A stretch of DNA of 64,000 nucleotides from Pontibacillus salicampi (GTDB lineage Bacteria > Bacillota > Bacilli > Bacillales > BH030062), in contig NZ_JBHLTP010000009.1 in NCBI RefSeq assembly GCF_042434395.1, forward strand, positions 62,001 to 126,000, written 5' to 3'. Position 1 is the stretch's first letter, and every line of letters starts with the position of its first letter. The notes beneath the pieces are model-generated. The model was not told where the DNA came from, made no database searches, and saw nothing but the letters and a program-made list of their open reading frames with translations. Shown one piece after another: positions 63,219 to 64,000 of this stretch. The translations under genes were made by a program, and so were the position numbers.

Positions 63219-64000
63219 ATGCCAACAGGAAAAATTATCAAGTCGTTAAGTGGCTTCTATTACGTGCAATCAGAAGGTCAAGTATATCCTTGCAAAGGCA
63301 GGGGGAATTTTCGAAAAAAGAAGATTACCCCTGTTGTAGGAGATGATGTAACGTTTGATAAGGACGAGAATAATGAAGGATATATACTCGAAATCAAAGA
63401 ACGTAAAAATGAGTTTGTCCGTCCTCCGATTGCAAATGTAGACCAGGCTATTATAGTCGCTTCTGTAGCAGAGCCTGAATTTAAGCCGTTGTTACTCGAC
63501 CGATTTCTCGTATTGGTTGAGGCTAAATCATTGAGTCCTATTATCGTGTTTACGAAAACGGATTTGTTAGATGATGCTTCTATGGAACAAATGGAAGAGT
63601 ATAAGAGCGTCTATGAATCATTAGGATATACAGTCGTATGGGGTTCTTCTAAGATTGAGCATAGCCTGGAGGAACTGGCTCATCATTTGGCGGATCATAC
63701 GTCACTTATCGCGGGTCAATCAGGGGTAGGTAAGTCCTCGATATTGAATGCACTTAAGCCTACATTAAATTTAGAAACGAACGATATTTCCAAAAGCCTT
63801 GGACGAGGCAAACATACAACGAGACATGTAGAGCTAATCGAAATGTATGGCGGCCTTGTTGCAGATACACCAGGATTTAGCTCGTTAGAATTAAACGAAA
63901 TTGAACTAGATGAGTTACCAGACTGTTTCCCTGAGATGAGAAAGTACGGAGAACATTGTAAATTCAGAATGTGTCTGCATCATAAAGAACCGAAATGTGC
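63219..64000 (+). CDS. rsgA: RsgA (CpgA), ribosome assembly GTPase (3' truncated)
   Basis: ATG 63219 immediately follows the prkC stop and the frame stays open to the window end: 260 codons of a family near 295. An N-terminal OB domain (~1-65) precedes a circularly permuted GTPase: TKTDLL (G4, ~109-114), GQSGVGKSS (G1, ~168-176), and DTPGFSS (G3, ~214-220). The start of the zinc site shows C, C, H, H and C in HCKFRMCLHHKEPKC. It matures the 30S subunit. It is not closed by a stop within the window. Confidence 0.96.
   Translation, partial: MPTGKIIKSLSGFYYVQSEGQVYPCKGRGNFRKKKITPVVGDDVTFDKDENNEGYILEIKERKNEFVRPPIANVDQAIIVASVAEPEFKPLLLDRFLVLVEAKSLSPIIVFTKTDLLDDASMEQMEEYKSVYESLGYTVVWGSSKIEHSLEELAHHLADHTSLIAGQSGVGKSSILNALKPTLNLETNDISKSLGRGKHTTRHVELIEMYGGLVADTPGFSSLELNEIELDELPDCFPEMRKYGEHCKFRMCLHHKEPKC

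Noticed and set aside
1..64000. tRNA or rRNA genes, CRISPR arrays, insertion sequences, phage or toxin-antitoxin genes
   Set aside because: None seen on either strand; gene order is conserved core chromosome.

Overview
The window is an uninterrupted stretch of core chromosome from a spore-forming Firmicute of the family Bacillaceae. Gene content, order and protein sequences follow the Bacillus subtilis block from yllA (bshC) to cpgA (rsgA). The spoVD, spoVE, spoIIGA, sigE and sigG genes show that it sporulates, and a MurE with a DNPR motif predicts meso-diaminopimelate peptidoglycan. The moderately AT-rich DNA and several departures from the B. subtilis order would suit a relative such as Pontibacillus, Thalassobacillus, Halobacillus or Virgibacillus. 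That genus guess is inference. I see no rRNA, tRNA, CRISPR array, insertion sequence, phage gene or clear transferred island.

Layout. 1-935: end of bshC (bacillithiol). 1097-20374: division and cell wall (dcw) cluster, mraZ-rsmH-ftsL-pbpB-spoVD-murE-murF-mraY-murD-spoVE, a terminator, then murB-divIB-ylxW-ylxX-sbp-ftsA-ftsZ. 20729-23362: spoIIGA-sigE and sigG, the mother-cell and forespore sigma factors. 23543-27652: ylmC-pgeF-ylmE-sepF-ylmG-ylmH-divIVA, late division and polar genes. 27653-32420: T-box leader with ileS, then lspA and an RluD-type pseudouridine synthase. 32417-44320: the pyrimidine operon pyrR-pyrP-pyrB-pyrC-carA-carB-pyrK-pyrD-pyrF-pyrE with three PyrR attenuators. 44388-50798: an unrecognised small membrane protein, rqcH on the minus strand, a P-type calcium ATPase and an inserted purine permease. 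51138-64000: yicC-remA-gmk-rpoZ, then coaBC-priA-fmt-rsmB-rlmN-prpC-prkC-rsgA (cut by the window end).

How the genes work together. MurB, MurD, MurE, MurF and MraY build lipid II precursor. PbpB, SpoVD and SpoVE use it at the vegetative and sporulation septa. FtsA, FtsZ, SepF, DivIB, FtsL and DivIVA build and place the septum. PrkC and PrpC are a PASTA kinase and phosphatase pair that senses the wall. RqcH and the S4 protein YlmH are both linked to quality control of stalled 50S subunits.

The most informative signals are regulatory. They are a three-copy 10-bp MraZ operator, a SigH promoter before ftsAZ, a wide-spaced spoIIG promoter, an Ile T-box whose specifier can be read, and three PyrR attenuators. 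The first attenuator has a 7-nt complementarity between its PyrR loop and its terminator loop. A possible hairpin switch covers the spoVE ribosome binding site. Gene-order differences include murF inside the dcw cluster and missing murG, def and ylyA. I found no convincing new multi-gene system; the region is essentially housekeeping.
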